A stretch of 64,000 nucleotides of DNA from Callaeas wilsoni (GCA_013398955.1 VWPU01010328.1:186001-250000), one strand, 5' to 3'; positions 12,564 through 26,257 are shown, numbered from the stretch's first letter. The notes: generated from the sequence alone by a model not told the origin. Numbers and translations: made by a program.

Positions 12564-14581
12564 TCTTTGAAGCCTGAATCTGTGGCATCTAAGCAGTGTC
12601 ATCACAGCAGGCTACAGTGCCAGCCCCAGCTTGGCTAAGGATAGGTGTAATTGTACTGGTAATGAAATACATCTGCCACCCCTAGAGCAGCTGCTCCTTT
12701 AGGTCATGGAAGTACCAAGTAGGACTTCTTCCCTAATACTAGCACTTTGTGTGCACAAATAATACCAGTCAGTGGGACCAAATCAATTTTTTCTCCCTCA
12801 AGCTCTCCCATCCTTCTCCACTGGTACGTAGCCAAGGCTCCTTGGGAATGTGAGCACAAAAAAACACCTGCTCCAATTTTTTTCCCCTGGATGCTGGTTC
12901 ATGACTATCATGCTGAGGAACCAGAACTACATCCTTTCACTTTCACACCCAGATCACTGAGTTCCCTTCTCTGCTGCCAAAGCCATAGAGCCGGATCTTA
13001 TCTCAGCTATGCAGGTAAATCCCTGTGACTCTATTTAGTTTTCCTCTGCAGCCCAGTTCTTCTGTGGCACTCTTCAACACATGGATATTACAGATTTCTA
13101 CCATTATAATTAAAGGTAGAGCTTTGCATTGGGTCTGGCTGAGATGGAGCTCATTTTCCCCCAGCAGCCCTCACAGTGCTGTGCTTTGCATCGGTACCTA
13201 GAAAGGAGTTGGTAACACAGCAGTGTTTTGGCTACTGCTGAGCAGCGCTGGCACAGCATCAGCACTGTACCTCAACATTTCCCCCCATCACTGGGCTGGG
13301 GTGGGCAAGATCTTGGGGAGGGACACAACTATGCCAGCTGACCCAAAGTGACCTAAGGGTTATTCCATCCCCTATTATATTAGCTCAGATACAGAAGCTG
13401 AGGGAAGGAAGAAGAATGGGAGGCCTTCATTATTTACAATGTTCGCCCTGCTTCCCGGGAAGCGGCTGAACATCGCTTGCTGATGGGAAGTAGAGAATAA
13501 ACCTATTTTTTTCTCTTTGCTTGTGCTCACCCAAACTTTTGCTTTTGGTTTAGTAAACTGCTTTATCTCAATCTACAAGTCGTTTTTCATCTTATTTTCT
13601 CTTCTCTGTCCAGCTGGGAAGGGGAGTGATAGAACAGCTTGGTGGGCACCTGGCACCCAGCCCTGGTGAAACCACCAAAAGCTTGAACCTGTCTCTAAAA
13701 ACTAAGAAGGTTTGCTGTAAAGGTGTACAGGCCATCGTACTTCATGGGGCAAATAGATTCTGGGTCCCTAAAGGATCCCACTTGAGACTGAAACTGTGCT
13801 TCCAATTCCTATGATTGCTAAAATTAAATGTTCATACCATGCCATTACACACATCTTAATTAATCCACTGATTGTTCCCATACTTTCCCAGATTAGGATA
13901 CCCTCTCCTAGAAAACATTAGCTTATTAACCCAAGTCACTCCTTCTAAAGCAGTCCCAGAACAGATAATTGCCTACCCCCTAAATGCCAAGGTATTCATA
14001 GTGTTCTGATTTACCAAGAGGCATTGCAAAGTCTCTCTGAAGTATTTGAGTGGAGGAATAACACACAAGCTCTTTCAGAAGCATCATTAAAACCAGACAA
14101 ACCTTTCAATCCATTTAGTGAAGTGCCTGGAGGTTGTCTTTTCAGAAGGGAAACAGAAGTAAATACAGCACACTGAAATTGAATACACGCAGTGCCACAG
14201 GCACCAGCCCTCTTGCACATCATTTGCAATGCTGGTGTTTTTTCCTGTTTCCTCTTTTTCTTCAATTTATACTCAGCACATTTCAGGCTCATGTGAGGAA
14301 TCATAATAACCCTGGAGAATTTTATTTATCTCTGAGAAAGGTATAAAGTGGGCATCAGCCAGGGAAGTTACCTCCACTGTCTACTGAATGTCAGCCAGGA
14401 AGTATCAGCTGCCATAAGAAGGCAGTTCATAACTCAGCCCCACTCAAACCCCCACCCCTTCTGCTGTGGACAATTCACAAAAACTATCTGAGAACAACCT
14501 CAGGAGAGGAATAATATCAGCCTTGAACCAGATTGAGATACCTTGTTCATCTCACAAGTCCCATACCATTGCTAAGTGGCC
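12564..14581. other. Intronic DNA around the second solo LTR
   Basis: Unique sequence flanks the LTR at 13125-13679 on both sides. No further repeat or gene is seen from 13685 to 14581. Confidence 0.55.
13125..13679 (+). mobile_element. Solo LTR of a common avian ERVL-like family, 555 bp, TSD AGCTT
   Basis: The LTR starts TGCATTGGGTCTGGCTGAG and ends near 'ggcacccagccctgg', with final bases CCACCAAA; both ends resemble the abundant avian LTR that typically ends CCACCACA. Exact 5-bp direct repeats AGCTT lie at 13120-13124 and 13680-13684. A polyadenylation signal AATAAA at 13496-13501 is followed by a T-rich R/U5 region with 'ctttatctcaat' and 'ttctctgtccagctggg', so it points to plus. No internal retroviral sequence is present. 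Its first 110 bp are matched by a second fragment at 61330. Confidence 0.9.
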
Positions 14582-14850
14582 ACGATAGGATGAGAGAAAA
14601 TGGTCTCAGGTTGTGCCAGAGAAGGTTTCGATTGGATATAAGGAAAAATTCCTTCATTGAAAGGGTTGTCAAGCACTGGAACAGGCTGCCCAGGGAAACG
14701 GTATAGCCACTCTCTCTGGAAGTATTTAAAAGATGTGTAGATGTGGCACTTAGGACATGGTTTACTGGTGGATTTGGCAGTGCTGGGTTAATGATTGGAC
14801 TCAATGATCTCTGAGGTCTTTTCCAATCTAAATGATACTTCGATCCTACG
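14582..14850 (+). mobile_element. CR1 LINE, 3' end
   Basis: This CR1 3' fragment shows 'aggatgagagaaaatggtct', 'ttcgattggatataaggaaa', 'ggaacaggctgcccaggg', 'gatgtgtagatgtggcactt' and 'ggactcaatgatctctgagg'. It ends in a diverged version of the ATGATTCT repeat at about 14840. Its tail type is the same as that of the copy at 12274-12563, so both probably belong to one subfamily. Confidence 0.93.
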
Positions 14851-17800
14851 AATGTTTAGCTAATTCTAGTGGTGAGGTTCAAGGCTGCACCACCTATTCT
14901 GAAATCCCTTCCCAGACAGAATGCCTGTCATGGAGTCCAAAGAAGTAGTATCTTTCACTGTGTTTTCTCCAAGAAGAGACCAAGGGAGGATGCATCAAGT
15001 GTCAGAAGATGTTTGGCCAAATCTTTGCCCAATCTCTACCAGTATCCTGACCCCAAACTTGCCCTCTCTTCCAGTCTGCCACATTCTGTAGCTCTCAGCC
15101 AGAGCTCTCATCTGGAGCCTGTAACCTCAACATGACACTTGGCTCCTAGAAACATTTTACAAAAAATTGAGAAAAAACAGTATCTCTAGCACTGCTTTCT
15201 TCCCACTAAGGCTTCCCATGTTTGGGGATGATTGATGAGCTGCATGAGTTAATCTGTTTTGGGGAAGGTAGGACTGCAAAATACAGCCCTGTAGCTGAAA
15301 ACCCATGGCTGAAGCAAGGAGGGAGGGACAGAAGCAGGAGAAAGAAAAGGACAGCCTGTGGAGGACTGGATTTTTTTCCACTCTTTCACTTGTTTTTTCT
15401 AACTGCTTTGATGGTTGGTTTTAGTTCCATGCTGGGGACTGGCACCGATTTTCTTTCATTGTGTGACATATGTCTTTAAATGAATATTAAAGGTGCTGAA
15501 AATCTGGGGTAGCCACTTTTTCTTTTTTTTAAGAAACATAATTTTCAATTCAAACGGAAATAAAACAATTCGTTTCTCTGCTTGCTGACTGAGACCAAGG
15601 TTTAAGACCCTACAAGAAAATATTCAGCCAGTAAGTAGATCTGACTTGACCTCCTAAAAATGTTCCAGGAAGCCCACAGACAAAGGAGAGATTTGCATTG
15701 CTGGAGCTGGTATCACCATCTCTTCAAGCTGTCGTCTTCTTCCCAAGGTAAAGCCTTCCTTATAGATTCCTCTAGCTATGCCAAATTTTAACTTTAAGAT
15801 GACATTTTCCATATCAGATGTTCATGTCATGTCTGATATTTGACGAAGATTGAAGTTAAAATGGTCCGTTCTTTTCCAAAAACAGGCAAGAGGAAAAAAG
15901 CTATTTTACCAACATTAAGAAAAAGATAGTGACCTTTATAAAAAGCTCCAGTAGTTCTCTGCTTTCAAGGGACATGAATTTTGATGAGAGAGGAAAGCAA
16001 ATGTTCATTTCATGCTGATTTTTCCCATACTTGTGAAAACCTAGACAGGTCATAAGCCTTTGGAAAACCTGCAATTTACAGTTGTTCAAGGAAAATTAAT
16101 AGCGCTCTCAAAAAAAAAAACTCCAGCCTTTTTAAACTCCTCTCCTCACTGGGCCTTCTGCAGTCTAAGGAACTACACACAATCTCAAGAAAGGCCTATG
16201 ACTGGACTGGGGAAGCAGAAGAAGGAGGAATACATCTCTTGGGTTTGTATTTCCCGTGATCGTGCTGGCTCCCTGCACATAGGGATCACTGGAAAAGGAG
16301 GCTGGCTAATTCCAAAGCAGTAGGAAAGAGCCAGGATGGTAATCAGGATACACTGATTTGGGACACTGCAAGAAGCATGGAGCTAAAATGCTACATGGGA
16401 GAAGAGAACTGGGCGGTGTGACACCTGGACTATTTGGACAAAGAGACTGTGACTTGTTGGAGCTGAGGGGAGGGGAAGACAGATAGGAGTCAGAAGGTGA
16501 GATAAGTGGAAATAAGTGACACAGTCCAGCAGTGGAGGCTGGATTTTTCTAGATCCAGGTTTTGGAGCTTAGATTATTTGTCTGTGAGGTAGATTCTAAC
16601 TTTGTTAAGTGAGAACCAGACTGGGACAAGAAGCCAGAAGGGCAGAACAGACAAGGCAAGCTGGTGGAGACAAGACAAAAGAGGTCAGCAGTGGGAGAGA
16701 AAAGCTAGCAAGTTCGTGACCACTAAGCCATGCAGTTTGGCAAAGTGTTGGCTTATTCATTACACAAAGTCAAACAATGCAAAACAGGGAAAACATCAGC
16801 ACCATGGTTATTCAACCAATTTGAATGCATCCCATTTTGCGTAACAACCAAGAATCAGTCCTGAATCAACAATTTTTCTTGCAGGACCCCTCACTGGCTG
16901 CACTAGATCGATTAATTTGGGAAACAAACCTAGCTGTTTGGGAAGTGGGCAGTAATCAAGTGAGAGGTTGAGAATTGCTAGGACAAACAGGAAAATCATA
17001 TTGCTCAGCCAGCTGAAAGGTGTACTGCAAGGCTGGATTTGTCCCAACCTCTGCACAAGGCCATGGTGGTATGAACAGAATAGACGAGACTAGACTTGAA
17101 TAGAACATTTCAGTTGAAAGGGCCCTACAACAAGCATCTAGTCCAAATGCCTCCTAAACACTGGCAGGCTTGGAGCATTGACCACCTCTCCAAGAAGCCT
17201 GTTCCAGTGTTTGACCACCCTGTCAGTGAACGTCTTCCTGACATCCAGTCTAAACCTCACATGGCATAGCTTCAAACCATTCACATGCATCCTATTACTG
17301 CATACCAGGGAGAAGAGATCAGTAAAATCTCTTAAACCAGACTTTTTACAAGCAGTCTCTAAATCTGTGCACCCCATTTTCTGAGTGGTTAACAAAAGCT
17401 GGACAAATCTTCTGGCCCCTTTTTTTGGTCTGGTGGCAATTCCAAACAAAAATAATACTGTATTGAGAACCCAATTTTGGCAAATCAGTAAGTAAGAAGT
17501 TTTGACTTTGTTGAAAAGAAAAAAATATATATATTCAGCCTGTCTTCTTTTGAATCTGAACATTTTCAAACATCTTTTTTTCAAATGAAAGGAAGATACA
17601 TATTGAAGTTATAAACTAATTGGAATTCAAAATCCACTGTTTCATCTCAAATATATTGAAAGAAATAATTCAAATTAAAATTAAAAAAGGGAAATGGTTT
17701 GGAGACTGTTTTGCTTTTCTCCTGTGTTCAAGATGATTTCTGCAAAACAAACAATTATACTGCGTATAAACAAACAGCTCATATAACTTGTCTGTCACCA

Positions 17801-20800
17801 AATTTCCACTTCTACATTAATAAAAAATCAATGAAAAATGGTGCTCAGTCCTAGGTAAGACTTGGCAGGGGGCAATTGAAGAATTGCTGAGTTGAAGACA
17901 AAGGTAAATTTGCTTTGAACACTGAAAGCATTCTGTAACGATCAGTACTTTGAATAATGAGATTTTAGGTGTCTCAGATGGGCCATGAAAAATTAATCGA
18001 CGTTTTTGACCTTAAACTTGCTGCACCTCAGTTCCCCGCCTATAGAATGGGTTTACATAAAGTAGCTTGTGTCCTCTCATCTCGTAGGAGTAGGGTGAAA
18101 ACCCATGAACTTCATGATGCACCAAGATACTGGCCTAACATGCCACAGACAACACCTTGAGACACAGAATCGTCAATTCTTAGCAGCCTGTGAAAGCAGA
18201 CACGATACAAAGCTTAAAGATACACATTAAGCAAGGCAAAGGAAACAAAATACTGAATCACTGCTAGGTCAGGAAATGTCACCCACCCTGCATACAGAAG
18301 CAGGCAGGGGTCCTGTCTTGAAAGATCGTACTGAAACCACTGCTCTATAATGCAGAGACACAAGAATGCCAAATTAAGATTGCAGCCTTAATTCTGGCAT
18401 TTTCTTCTGTTTGAAGTGCTTGCCTTTGCAACCTAAATAATACTCTTCTGACACAGTTGTGTGTACGTAATATATGAAAGGCTCTTGGCTCGGGGGCCTT
18501 GGACTTCACAGAACATTGCAGCAGTCCCCCTGAGTTTTCCTCCCTGGTTACTTTGCTTCCAGCTCATACCGGTTTTGCAGCACTGTATCAGAGCTTGTCT
18601 TTTCCTGTCTTCCTCCTTTACCACATGCCCTTCCTCAGAACTGCTTCCTCACCTCCAGCCACCCACCCTGCCAGCTCCCCAGCACTGGCTTTCATTGCTG
18701 CATTATTAATTATTTGCTTGGGCAATCACGATCCTAGGACTATGAGCACAGACAGAGGTCTCGCTTCATTAGATATAAAACAGCAAATACAATAGCTAGA
18801 GGTTTCCTAATTTCAGGGCAAAATTGCAATAGTGTTGCCATTCTGCATCCTTCCCAGATCTGGTTCACGATGCAGAGGTGCCTGCCTCCATACCTCCTTT
18901 CTTTGCAACCTTCCACCCAGTAACTGTACTGGTGGGAGGCAGAAAGGAAAACTTTGACTCATCACACCTGTCTCTAATGGCAGTTGTCATGCTCCTTCCA
19001 ACCCCAGGTTCCCTAACATTTTCACTGCTATATAACTTCTGTAGTATTATAGTCTTTATTCATACCTCTTTACCTGAACAGCAGCTTAAACATTCCCTAC
19101 TTCTCACCTGAAAACTTCTTTTGGGGTAAAATTCCCTTCAGAGAATTTCTGGTATGATTTTGTTCATCCTGCAAAATATGCCCAAGGCCTTATGCAAAGA
19201 CCACACAGACAACAAGTTTGCATTAAATGAAACAGAGATCATATTAGGGTGGGAGTAGGGGCTGATGTTTAAAAAACTTCTGTGCGGAGGGAAAGATAAC
19301 TTAGAAATTGCCAAAAAGGAACTACTTTTAAAAAATAGTTCAGAGCTTCTTTAGTTTTCAACTCTTTTTTTCTACTAATATTAAGCTTTAGAAGTTGTAA
19401 ATGTCAAAACAATAGACAAAGAACAATCCAGTCTAAACTATGGATAATTCTCTTCTCCCTGGCATCACGACACCAGTCAGCACAAGATTCTCCTTTGCTA
19501 ACACCCCTTGTCCTGTCCTGTTCTAAGTTACTGACTTACTCCTTTTTCTTATTCTCTCTCTCCTTTTTCTCTCGCTCTCCTGGCCCTCTCCTCTGGCTCT
19601 CCCTGGTGAACAGTGAGCTGCAAGAAGCATTCCTGGGCTAGAAATTAACATATTAATGAAGAAAGAGACTTGAAGAAGGGTTGAGAGATGGGGAGAAAAC
19701 AGAGAGAGGAGGCAGGCAGAGCAAAATAACAAAGGGAAGATATAATGAAGAAGGGACACAGAGCCAAAGCACAAAGGGAGGAAAAAAAACCCACCTTTCT
19801 TGGGAACTTGTGCTACTTCAAACACTTCCATGGGAAGAAAAGATGAAAGAGAGGAAAGAAAGGGGGTAGGAAAAATGGGGTGGTTCTTCTGTTTTAAGCT
19901 AAGATTTAATATTTCTATAGAAAAGAATCACCTATTGAGGGAAGGATAAGAAGATGGAAGATGGGAGTGATGGAAGGACACTGAGACACACAAAGGGAGC
20001 AAGACTGATAAAAAGAGCAGTGGGTTCATCCCTGGCTGTTTGCAAAACACCATGAGCATGGAATCATGGAAACACCAGTGCAATAGGCTTTGCCTATGGG
20101 CTATTGCCTCCCCTGCAACCTCCTGTTCTCTCCTTCCACAGTGTAAACCTGCAAGTCTGCCCCAAAATTATGCTGAAAAACAAAGATAAAATGTCAATTA
20201 GCAAGGACTACTGTTGATCTGGCAAGCTCACAAGCGTCGCAGTCCCAACCCCTCTCAGCGCTCTCTCAGGCAAACAGCGGGAAACCCATTATGATCAGTG
20301 GGTTGAGGAGGAAGTAAAAAAAATTGTTAGTTCAAACATCTAAGTACTTGTTCCATCCTCTCTGTTCCTCTATTTGACTACCCACCACTTACATCCTTCT
20401 GTAGAAGCACTGCAGAAGAACAGATTCTGAATAATGCAGAAGAATATATTCTATATTTCCTCTTGCACCCACTGGCCAGAACAAGCCCACCATTCCCATG
20501 CCTGCTGACAAGACAAAAGGGGAAAAACAATAATTCCTGGCCTGAAGAAGGAACATAAAGAAAGAGCATTTTTAGTGGTGAAATACGTAGCAGACATTGC
20601 AAAATCAAGGCATAAGGACTTGACTAGGAAAACAAGCTTTTTGGCATAGCTCTACATCAGTAAAGGTGTGTTACCAGAGAGCCATTCTTGTAAAAGAGAC
20701 CTCTCTCTGTTTGTCCACATCTTTCACAGTCCCACCAGCATGTGAAAAGAAAAACTTGTTCCACAGCTCCCTGATGGTACCAAGCCAGCCCCTTGACACC

Positions 20801-22040
20801 TCACCAGAGTACTGCAACACTGAGAACACCCTCAATACCCTGAGTGCTGAGGCCCTTGGTCTTGTGCAACAGCCTCCTAGAGGTGTAGTAATTAAGTAAA
20901 TAGCCACAGGCACAACAGTGTTTGTGTCCTTGACCAGCCCAACACCTCCTTTCTTCTATAATGGTGAGGGGAGTGGACCAAGGACCATTTGTCACTCAGC
21001 CATCTCCAGATGAGACCCCTAGGTGCTACCACACAGCTTTGTTTGATACTTCAAGAAACTTTCAGCATGAACCTCTGTCACAAATGTGACAAATTTATAT
21101 GGCTGCTTTCCCTTGACTTCTCAGATGACAAGAGGAGGTTCAGGGACTTCCTGGCATAGGAGTTCCCACTGCTCAGCTTCAGCAGAATGGCCACAGCCAA
21201 AGTCACAGCATCCATGCAACCGCCTGGTTTTGGGTACTACTGCTGCTCTGACCTGTGGCATCTGAAAAGGCAAGGCAAGCTCCAAACCACACAGAGGAAT
21301 AAAAGTCAGTGTCACCCACAGCCCTCCCACTTAGAGAACCAGCTGCATGTCCTTCACAGTGAGTGCTCTAAAACCAAGCCCAGTGATGCTTTATATTTCC
21401 CCAAGTGGTCCTTCATCTGCACCACATCCCCACGCTCCCTTTCTGTCAGCGCCCTTCTCCGGGGAGCTGCTTCCACACTGACAACTGAAGGCTGCGACAA
21501 ATGTTTCTGAGCTGCCACAGCTGAGCACCGAGAGGCAGAACCCCTTCTGCAGGCTTTGCGAGGATCCAGAAGTGAGTGACAAAAGGGGAGGAAACCAGCA
21601 ACAATGCAAACCAGCCTGATCCGCAATGCGACTTGGTGGATGCCTCTCACTTGGGCAGCTCTCCTCTCCCCTGTGGCTAATCCTATCCCTGAATGCCTAC
21701 ATACCCTCCATACTGGCTTACGTGGTACTCCCAGTGCCACCCACTGCTGGGAGCACCATGCTTGTCTCATTTGGCTCCTTCACTCTGCCAAACTTTCTTG
21801 TTAAGCAATTTCATGGAACTATAATAAACTATTCCAAATCAATTTCACGGCATTGCTAAAGTTGTGCCTTCATCAATTCAAACTTGAGCCTTCCATGTAA
21901 AATCGCTTGGAGAAGAAAATACAAATCAGTAAATTCAGTAAACTTCTCACTCTAGACAGTCAAATTGGGGCCTTTTCCAGAACTATGATCTTTCCACAGC
22001 CACCAGAGAAACTGTGGCTTGGTGCCACCTCCATAGCACT
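14851..22040. other. Intronic DNA with one CR1
   Basis: Besides the CR1 at 17078 this holds AT-rich unique sequence (17450-17850 especially) and a pyrimidine-rich stretch at 19538-19605. No exon, RNA gene or CpG-rich patch is seen. Confidence 0.55.
17078..17330 (-). mobile_element. CR1 LINE, 3' end, reversed
   Basis: Read on the minus strand, the frame includes [20 protein letters not shown], the degraded C-terminus of CR1 ORF2, and the tail has 'ttcagttgaaagggccctac' (plus-strand wording) followed by an AGAATAG/AGACTAG-like microsatellite end at 17077-17100. This tail differs from the ATGATTCT type of the other copies, so a different CR1 subfamily is involved. The 5' edge is uncertain by some tens of bases. 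Confidence 0.88.
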
Positions 22041-22464
22041 TGTTGGAGTACCTTTCCTGGGAGGAAAGGCTGAGAGAATTGGGATTGTTCAATCTGGAAA
22101 AGAGAAGCCTTTGGGGTGACCTAATTGTGGCCTTCCAGTACCTGAAGGGAACTTACAGAAAAGATGAGGCAAGACTATTTACAAGAGCATGTACTGACAG
22201 GCCGAGGGGGAATGGGTTCAAACTGAAAGAAAGTATGTTTAGATTATGTATTAGGAAAAAATTCTTTACTGTGAGGGTTGTGAGGCACTGGAACAGGTTT
22301 CCCAGAGAAGCTGTGGATGCCTCACCCCTGGGGGTGTTCAAAGCCAGAGCCAGATGGGACTCTGAACAACCTGGTCTAGTTGAAGATGTCCCCTCCCATG
22401 GCAGGGGACTTGGAACTAGATGATCTTCAAGGTCCCCTTTCAACTCAAACCATTCTGTGATTCA
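22041..22464 (+). mobile_element. CR1 LINE, 3' end with readable ORF2 remnant
   Basis: The frame from 22040 is open for 127 codons and reads LSWEERLRELGLFNLEKRSL and then [14 protein letters not shown], matching the conserved end of CR1 ORF2 protein. The 3' UTR follows, with 'gatgatcttcaaggtcccc' and the terminal CATTCTGTGATTC at about 22451-22463. It is the best-preserved CR1 coding fragment in the window, but far too short to be autonomous. Confidence 0.94.
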
Positions 22465-23650
22465 TCTCACCTGTAGTCTCACATTTGCAAAAAGCAAGAC
22501 CTTCCACATCTCAAATCTACATTAAAACCGAAATAGATCTGCAAGCAAAGCCCCCCAGTATCTCAGCTACATGCCTGCAAGGAAAGGAAAACAAAACTGA
22601 GACAAGGGCAGAAGAGCATGCACAACTGTGAAATAATGGTTCTGCTGCACTTCCTGAATCTGAGCAAGTCAAATGCTGGAAAGCCCAATATCCCACGCTG
22701 CCCTGCAGAACAGCTTTTTGACATGAATACACACTAGGCATACTGAAGAGCAGTTGCTAGATGTTCAGATTTATTCAGAGGCTGTAAGCATCTGTATTTT
22801 GCACCTCAAAGTCTTCACAGTCCCTTGGTGACGCTGAAGAGCATTTTGTCATGGCTTAAGTACCAGCTCTTGTACGCTCTCACCATGCCATACGTCACCA
22901 CACAGATGCAGAAGGATAACATCAGCATCTTTGTGAAGAAGGAGGAAAGCATTGCTTGCAGCAATCTGTTTGAGGTACCTCATGTCACTCACAGGGCCTA
23001 ATCTGTCAGTGACACATTATTTTAAGGGGGAAGAAAGCAATGAAAAGTATCCCTTTGGGAGGACCATTTGTTATATATGACATCTATTACCTACGTGGCT
23101 AAATCCTCTCAGAGCTTCACTGCAGTCAACTCTTTTGTTCTCCATCCAGTTCTGGTTATCACTTGCCTGTAACAAGTGGCAGGTACACAGCAGCCTTGTT
23201 GGACATCTTCCCCTGCCCAGGGCTGTCTCCAGGGGAAATAAGCAGATAATCAGTGTAGAATCTAGATAAATCAGCTCAAAACATGCCATGCTCTTGGGAT
23301 GAAGGAGGTCACTGAAATTAGATATCATTTGCTCTTGAAGTCTGCACACTGGAAAAGCTTCTAACCTCCTTCATGAAACCACTTCTGGAGCTGCTGGCTG
23401 CCTGCTTCACACAGGCACACGAGAGGCATGTGTGGCACTGCCACTAATATCTTGCGCTCATTAAACACCCCCAATGTCTTGGCGAAAATCCACCTCTAGT
23501 AAATTCATTCTGCCAGCTGAAATTCCTCGTGCAGCTCCAGTGAGGTGCAGTATTCATCTCCACTTCATACTATATTCTGTTAAACACTTCCTCTATTTCC
23601 CCCCAGAGATGGGGCTGAATTTTTGTGGTGAATTAAGCCATCCCTTTCTA

Positions 23651-23690
23651 CTTTGTAAAGTGCTTTGGAACTGCAGATAAAAGATGCTAC
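23651..23690 (+). repeat. Possible ancient SINE fragment
   Basis: The string 'tttgtaaagtgctttggaac' followed by 'gataaaagatgctac' has the 'GTAAAGCGCTTTG...GATGAAAGGCGCTA' pattern common in very old dispersed elements of amniotes. A similar string occurs at 52791-52832. I cannot name the family. Confidence 0.35.
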
Positions 23691-24900
23691 AGCCTGTCAT
23701 AAATAAATGTAAGATGCTGACACTGCTATTGGAGGTAGCCATCTTGCTGAAAAATGATTTCATTTGTGACACTAATAATACAGGGAAGAACACTGGGCAA
23801 GACACTGAAAACTCATTTCCATCTCGTTTTAATACAGCTTCAAAAAACCAAGAAAAAAAGTCAGCATCGAGTCAGCATTTGTGCATTTTTAACCACTGTC
23901 GGGCTACAGAGATTCACAGGTTTTCAGTCCATTGTGGCAGCACTGCTCCACCACGACCACACCATCAAGAGGGTGAACTCTTCATCTGATTATCTGCTGT
24001 CTCTCCAGATCCTTAACAAACACCAAGTTCACCAAAGCTGTTTTTCCACCATTTCTCATGGTACACTACTGCAAAGGGGAGGCCCAATCACCTTACCATC
24101 TTTATTCAATCCAGACAGGGGTAGAGACCTGTTTGGTGTGATATAACAAGATCAGAAATCTCTCCACAGGGGTGGAAAAGAGCTTTCTTTGTATGAAGAT
24201 GGCTGGCAGCATTCAGTCTGATTGATCATTTCAAGGGCAACTATGGTTAGATTTTAATATTCATTTTATATTAAGGTGCTTGCAGGCTTAAGTAGGGACA
24301 TTTTTATTACTTAAATCAGGAGAGAACATGCTGCAGAAATGATAGAGCAGGGTGTACTGAACAAGCTGACAGGTCTCTGCTATTTCTATTTTCTTTGTTA
24401 TTATTTCACTCACATTCAAGCATTTTAAGTACCACATTTCTAGAATATATTTCACTCAAATACTTCAAGAAATATAGTGCACAGTGAATGCACAAAATAC
24501 AAAAAAAAATTACACTAAGGTAACATACATCAGCCTCAAATGTTTATATTCAATTCAAAATCTCATTTCTGACCTTAGCAAAGCAGGAATCCCTTGTCTA
24601 ACACTGAAAACCAATTTCTGAAGTTTGAAGTGAAGCTAGCTTTGAGTTATTTGTCCACACCAATAGAAACCCCACTGCTGGCTAATTATTTGAAAGCAGA
24701 ACAAATTCATTCATTTCACACTCTCTTAAATCAAAATTGGATGAACAGGGATTTTTTTGCTCAAATTTTTCAAAAAATGTTCACCTTTGGACTGTGAATG
24801 AAAATAAAATTTGCGAAGTAAAACAAAATGTACTTTAAAAATTATTGCTACTTGAAAATAGGCCAGTGGAGAGGTCTGTACACTGCAGAGGGAAGACTGG

Positions 24901-24947
24901 ATTCTGCACAGGTAACAAGTATTCAAAACCTGTTACCTGTGCAAAAT
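24901..24947. repeat. Inverted repeat, 13-bp perfect arms
   Basis: TGCACAGGTAACA at 24905-24917 is matched by its exact reverse complement TGTTACCTGTGCA at 24931-24943 across a 13-nt loop. The arms extend to 17 bp with a single mismatch. It would fold as a hairpin in DNA or in the GRIN2B primary transcript. No transposon family is recognised around it. Confidence 0.9.
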
Positions 24948-26257
24948 TTGGTTGGGTCCCTTTCAGATAAGTATTCAGCTGCCCCACAGATATGCAGAGC
25001 CACATTTTCCCAAAATGTGGATGCAAGACTCGAGTAACCCTTAAAGCAATGATTTTGAGAGGAATTTCATCAGCAGCATCTAGTCAGGAGTGCTCTAAGC
25101 CTCAATTCAGAAAAGCACTTAACCACGCACAATCTCTTGGACAAAGCAGAGATGGCAAAAGCCACTGAACAGCAGGTGCTTCTGCAGGGGAGCACGCAGC
25201 TGTCTGGCAGGGCTCACCTCCATCACAGAAGCGTGCAGGGCAGAAAGGGGAAAAGAACACCCCATTGAAAGTTAAACCACAGGAACAGCGTTAAAACTGC
25301 AGAACATAAAAAAAATCTCATCCCAGACACACCAGTGTTAATACCTCCACTCTTTCCCAAGAAAGGTCACCGGACCTAATTTTTTCCCCTTTTTTTAAGT
25401 GAATTTCTGACAACACAAAGGCTGTCGTGGTCGCTGCCCTGCCTGCCCCGCATTCCAGGAGGGAGCACTAGGTGCAAGCAGCGCTGGTGTCTTGTCAAAC
25501 CAAATCGTGGACCCAAATTGCATCAAAGAGAAGAAAAAGCTGCTCCAGAGTTGCACAGGGAGCCATAGCAACGCGGCAGTTCCTATTTTTAAAAACTTGA
25601 AAGATAGTAAGAACATTAAGCTGGGGGGGGCGGGGAAGAAACTACGTCTCTATCAGAAAGGAAAAGAAAATGCACATGTTCCTGATAGGTGCCAGTGATG
25701 AAACCACATATGGCCAGCCATCAGTGTGCAGGTGTGCAAGCCAGAAAATATCCATTGCCCCATCAAGTCAGTTCTTGAAGGAAAAAAGAGTATTTCTCAC
25801 CTTCTCTCCACTGCTCTGCTAAAGCAGGTTTTCAAATTACCTTAAGCGCTTTCAAGGCCACAGCACCCTAACTGCATTTTGTGATCAGAGCAGGATCAGC
25901 AACAGCATAGCTGGTGCTAAACTGTAGCCAGAACTGGGTTTGTGGTTTCAAAGCTCCACCATGGAGGGAGGATTTTGACTCACTTTCCATGAGGAGTGGA
26001 GAGAGTCTGAAGGCACACGTTAAAACATATTGTCACCAGCAAGTGAAGTTGCCACGGTACTAGCACTAATTGGACTTGGCTGCAGAGCAGAAGATGTCTC
26101 AGAGGGCTGGAAGCAGAACATGGACATTTTCCCATCTGGAAATTGATGGTGCATACCAAAATTCATTCCCAGCTGGTGTATTTTGGAGGCGTTTATGAAA
26201 GGGTATGTCCTTTAATCAAAAGATAAATCTTGCCAAAAACCCATCATTCCACTTGAA

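Larger units (their letters stand above)
22465..26257. other. Intronic DNA, unique
   Basis: Holds the possible ancient SINE at 23651 and the hairpin at 24901. An uninterrupted eight-G run followed by CGGGG occurs at 25623-25635. No gene is seen. Confidence 0.55.
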
